Assembly: GCA_024762915.1 (NCBI GenBank)
Contig: JANTGL010000117.1
Coordinates: 1 to 8,050, forward strand
DNA length: 8,050 nucleotides
Origin: Bacteroidales bacterium
GTDB lineage: Bacteria > Bacteroidota > Bacteroidia > Bacteroidales > JAADGE01
Reading direction: 5' to 3'
The notes below the pieces were generated by a model, which did not search any database, was not told where the DNA came from, and worked only from the letters and a program-made list of their open reading frames with translations. Below are positions 6,604-8,050 of the stretch, piece by piece. Made by a program: the position numbers and the translations under genes. Each line of letters begins with the position of its first letter. Position 1 is the first letter of the stretch.

Positions 6604-8050
6604 ATGGAAACAATATTGCCTTTATTATCACTTGTTACGGGATTGATTGCCGGTTGGTTCATTGCCGTTTATTTTTTTAAAAAAACAATGATTCCCAAAT
6701 CGGAATTTGATAATCTGAAAAAAGAAAAAGAAATTGCGGATTACAGATTGACCACGTCTAATGAATTATTGCAAAAAAACGAAGATGAATTAAATGAGCA
6801 AAAAATTCAAACAGAGTTTTTAAGTAATAATCTATCGGAATTAAAAGAGAAAACAGCTTCCCTGAAAACAAATTTGGAAAATAAAGAGCGCGAAACGGAA
6901 GAATTAAAAAATGAAATCAGAGAACTTTCCGAAAATTCAGAGTTCTTGAATAAAACGATTACACAATTAAATTCCGAAAAAGTTTCCTTGGAAGAGAAAA
7001 ATATAAATTTGAATGAGAAATTGCAAACTCAAAAAGCAGAACTGGAAGATATCGGCAAAAAATTCAGTGATGAATTTAAAGTGTTGGCGAACAGTATATT
7101 GGAAGAAAAAAGCAAACGATTTACCGAACAAAATCAAACCAATATCAAAACTCTATTAGAACCACTCGGCGAAAATATTAAAGAATTTAAAAAACGGGTA
7201 GAAGAAACTTACGATAAAGAATCGAAACAACGATTTTCCCTGGAAGAAAAAATAAAAGAGCTTGTATTGTTAAATAATAAAATCAGTGAAGAAGCCTCAA
7301 ACCTTACAAAAGCCCTGAAGGGCTCCTCCAAAACGCAAGGTGATTGGGGTGAAATGATTTTGGAAAGCATTTTGGAAAATTCCGGATTGGAAAAAGGCAG
7401 AGAATTTTTTGTTCAGGAATTTATTCGGGACGAAACCGGCAGAACAATCAAAACAGCTGACGGAAAGAAAATGCAGCCCGACGTCATGTTGAAATATCCG
7501 GACGGAAGAACTGTTATTATTGATTCAAAAGTCAGTTTAACTGCTTACGAACGTTACAATTCTGCCGATGAAGAAAATGACATGAATACTTTTTTAAAAG
7601 AGCATATTCGTTCCGTTAAAAGTCATATTGACGAATTAAGTGCAAAAAGTTACGATTCTTATACCGATTCCTTAGATTTCGTAATGATGTTTGTCCCTGT
7701 GGAACCGGCCTATTTAATTGCCGTGAAACATGAACCGCAAATATGGAATTACGCATATAATAAGAAAGTGTTACTGATAAGTCCGACAAATTTAATTGCT
7801 GCATTAAAACTTGTTGCCGATTTGTGGAAACGCGATAAACAAACAAAAAATGCCGTTGATATTGCTGAAAGAGGCGGACAATTGTATGATAAATTTGTCT
7901 CTTTTATCGAAAGCTTGGAAGATGTCGGCTCAAATCTCAAAAAAACACAAAAAAGCTATAACGAAGCATTCGGCAGACTTTCCGAAGGACGCGGAAATTT
8001 AATCAGTCAGGTTGAAAAATTGAAAGAACTCGGAGCCAAAGCACAAAAAA
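6604..8050 (+). CDS. rmuC: RmuC family DNA recombination protein (3' end cut by window)
   Basis: RmuC limits inversion between short inverted repeats in E. coli and is a predicted PD-(D/E)xK-fold nuclease; its exact biochemical activity is poorly defined. The frame is open from ATG 6604 to the edge (482 codons plus one base, no stop). Residues 4-25 form one hydrophobic N-terminal helix followed by two lysines, consistent with a membrane anchor with the rest in the cytoplasm. Residues about 33-150 are a long Glu/Lys/Leu/Asn-rich coiled coil. The RmuC domain follows: FKVLANSILEEKSKRF (158-173), QGDWGE (245-250), QPDVMLKYPDG (291-301), IIDSKVSL (305-312), FVPVEPAY (363-370) and LLISPTNLIAALK (390-402). 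Candidate nuclease residues D293, D307 and K309 are all present. The last visible residues, KLKELGAKAQK, match the usual end of the family, so few residues are lost. No Shine-Dalgarno; the promoter box directly abuts the start. It appears to be its own transcription unit. Confidence 0.95.
   Translation, partial: METILPLLSLVTGLIAGWFIAVYFFKKTMIPKSEFDNLKKEKEIADYRLTTSNELLQKNEDELNEQKIQTEFLSNNLSELKEKTASLKTNLENKERETEELKNEIRELSENSEFLNKTITQLNSEKVSLEEKNINLNEKLQTQKAELEDIGKKFSDEFKVLANSILEEKSKRFTEQNQTNIKTLLEPLGENIKEFKKRVEETYDKESKQRFSLEEKIKELVLLNNKISEEASNLTKALKGSSKTQGDWGEMILESILENSGLEKGREFFVQEFIRDETGRTIKTADGKKMQPDVMLKYPDGRTVIIDSKVSLTAYERYNSADEENDMNTFLKEHIRSVKSHIDELSAKSYDSYTDSLDFVMMFVPVEPAYLIAVKHEPQIWNYAYNKKVLLISPTNLIAALKLVADLWKRDKQTKNAVDIAERGGQLYDKFVSFIESLEDVGSNLKKTQKSYNEAFGRLSEGRGNLISQVEKLKELGAKAQK

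Noticed and set aside
7811..8002. Alternative + frame and minus-strand frames (7616-7846, 7749-7940) within rmuC
   Set aside because: The rmuC frame is uninterrupted and carries the family motifs throughout, so the others are shadows.
1..8050. Mobile elements, CRISPR arrays, tRNA/rRNA genes or a novel defence system
   Set aside because: No repeat-spacer pattern, transposase-like protein, terminal inverted repeats or structural RNA signature was seen; almost all of the window is accounted for by three core genes.

Overview
The window looks like ordinary chromosome from a low-G+C member of the Bacteroidota, perhaps Bacteroidales or a relative; the order is a guess. Three things point there: a SprA-type type IX secretion translocon, which is known only from this phylum; a Bacteroidota-style -7 promoter box (TAnnTTTG) in front of the last gene; and A+T-rich gene leaders without a Shine-Dalgarno sequence.

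Layout: all three recognisable genes are on the + strand. Positions 1-6009 hold the C-terminal 2002 codons of sprA, whose 5' end lies outside the window. A 146-bp spacer of about 19% G+C (my count) follows. gcvH, the lipoyl-carrier H protein of the glycine cleavage system, is complete at 6156-6536. A short spacer then holds a clear intrinsic terminator (6558-6587) and a TAnnTTTG box (6592-6599). rmuC begins at 6604 and runs off the right edge at 8050 with probably only a few C-terminal residues missing.

The three products do unrelated jobs: protein export and gliding at the outer membrane, one-carbon/glycine metabolism in the cytoplasm, and DNA maintenance. From memory, the order sprA then gcvH recurs in Bacteroidota, so the neighbourhood looks like conserved core chromosome, not an accessory island. 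I saw no mobile element, CRISPR array, tRNA, rRNA or defence system, and no convincing new biological system. The points most worth checking are two lysine-rich insertions in SprA, the second of which carries a compact beta-rich segment resembling a phage-fibre-type 'HNL.T..V' module, and the likely leaderless transcript of rmuC.
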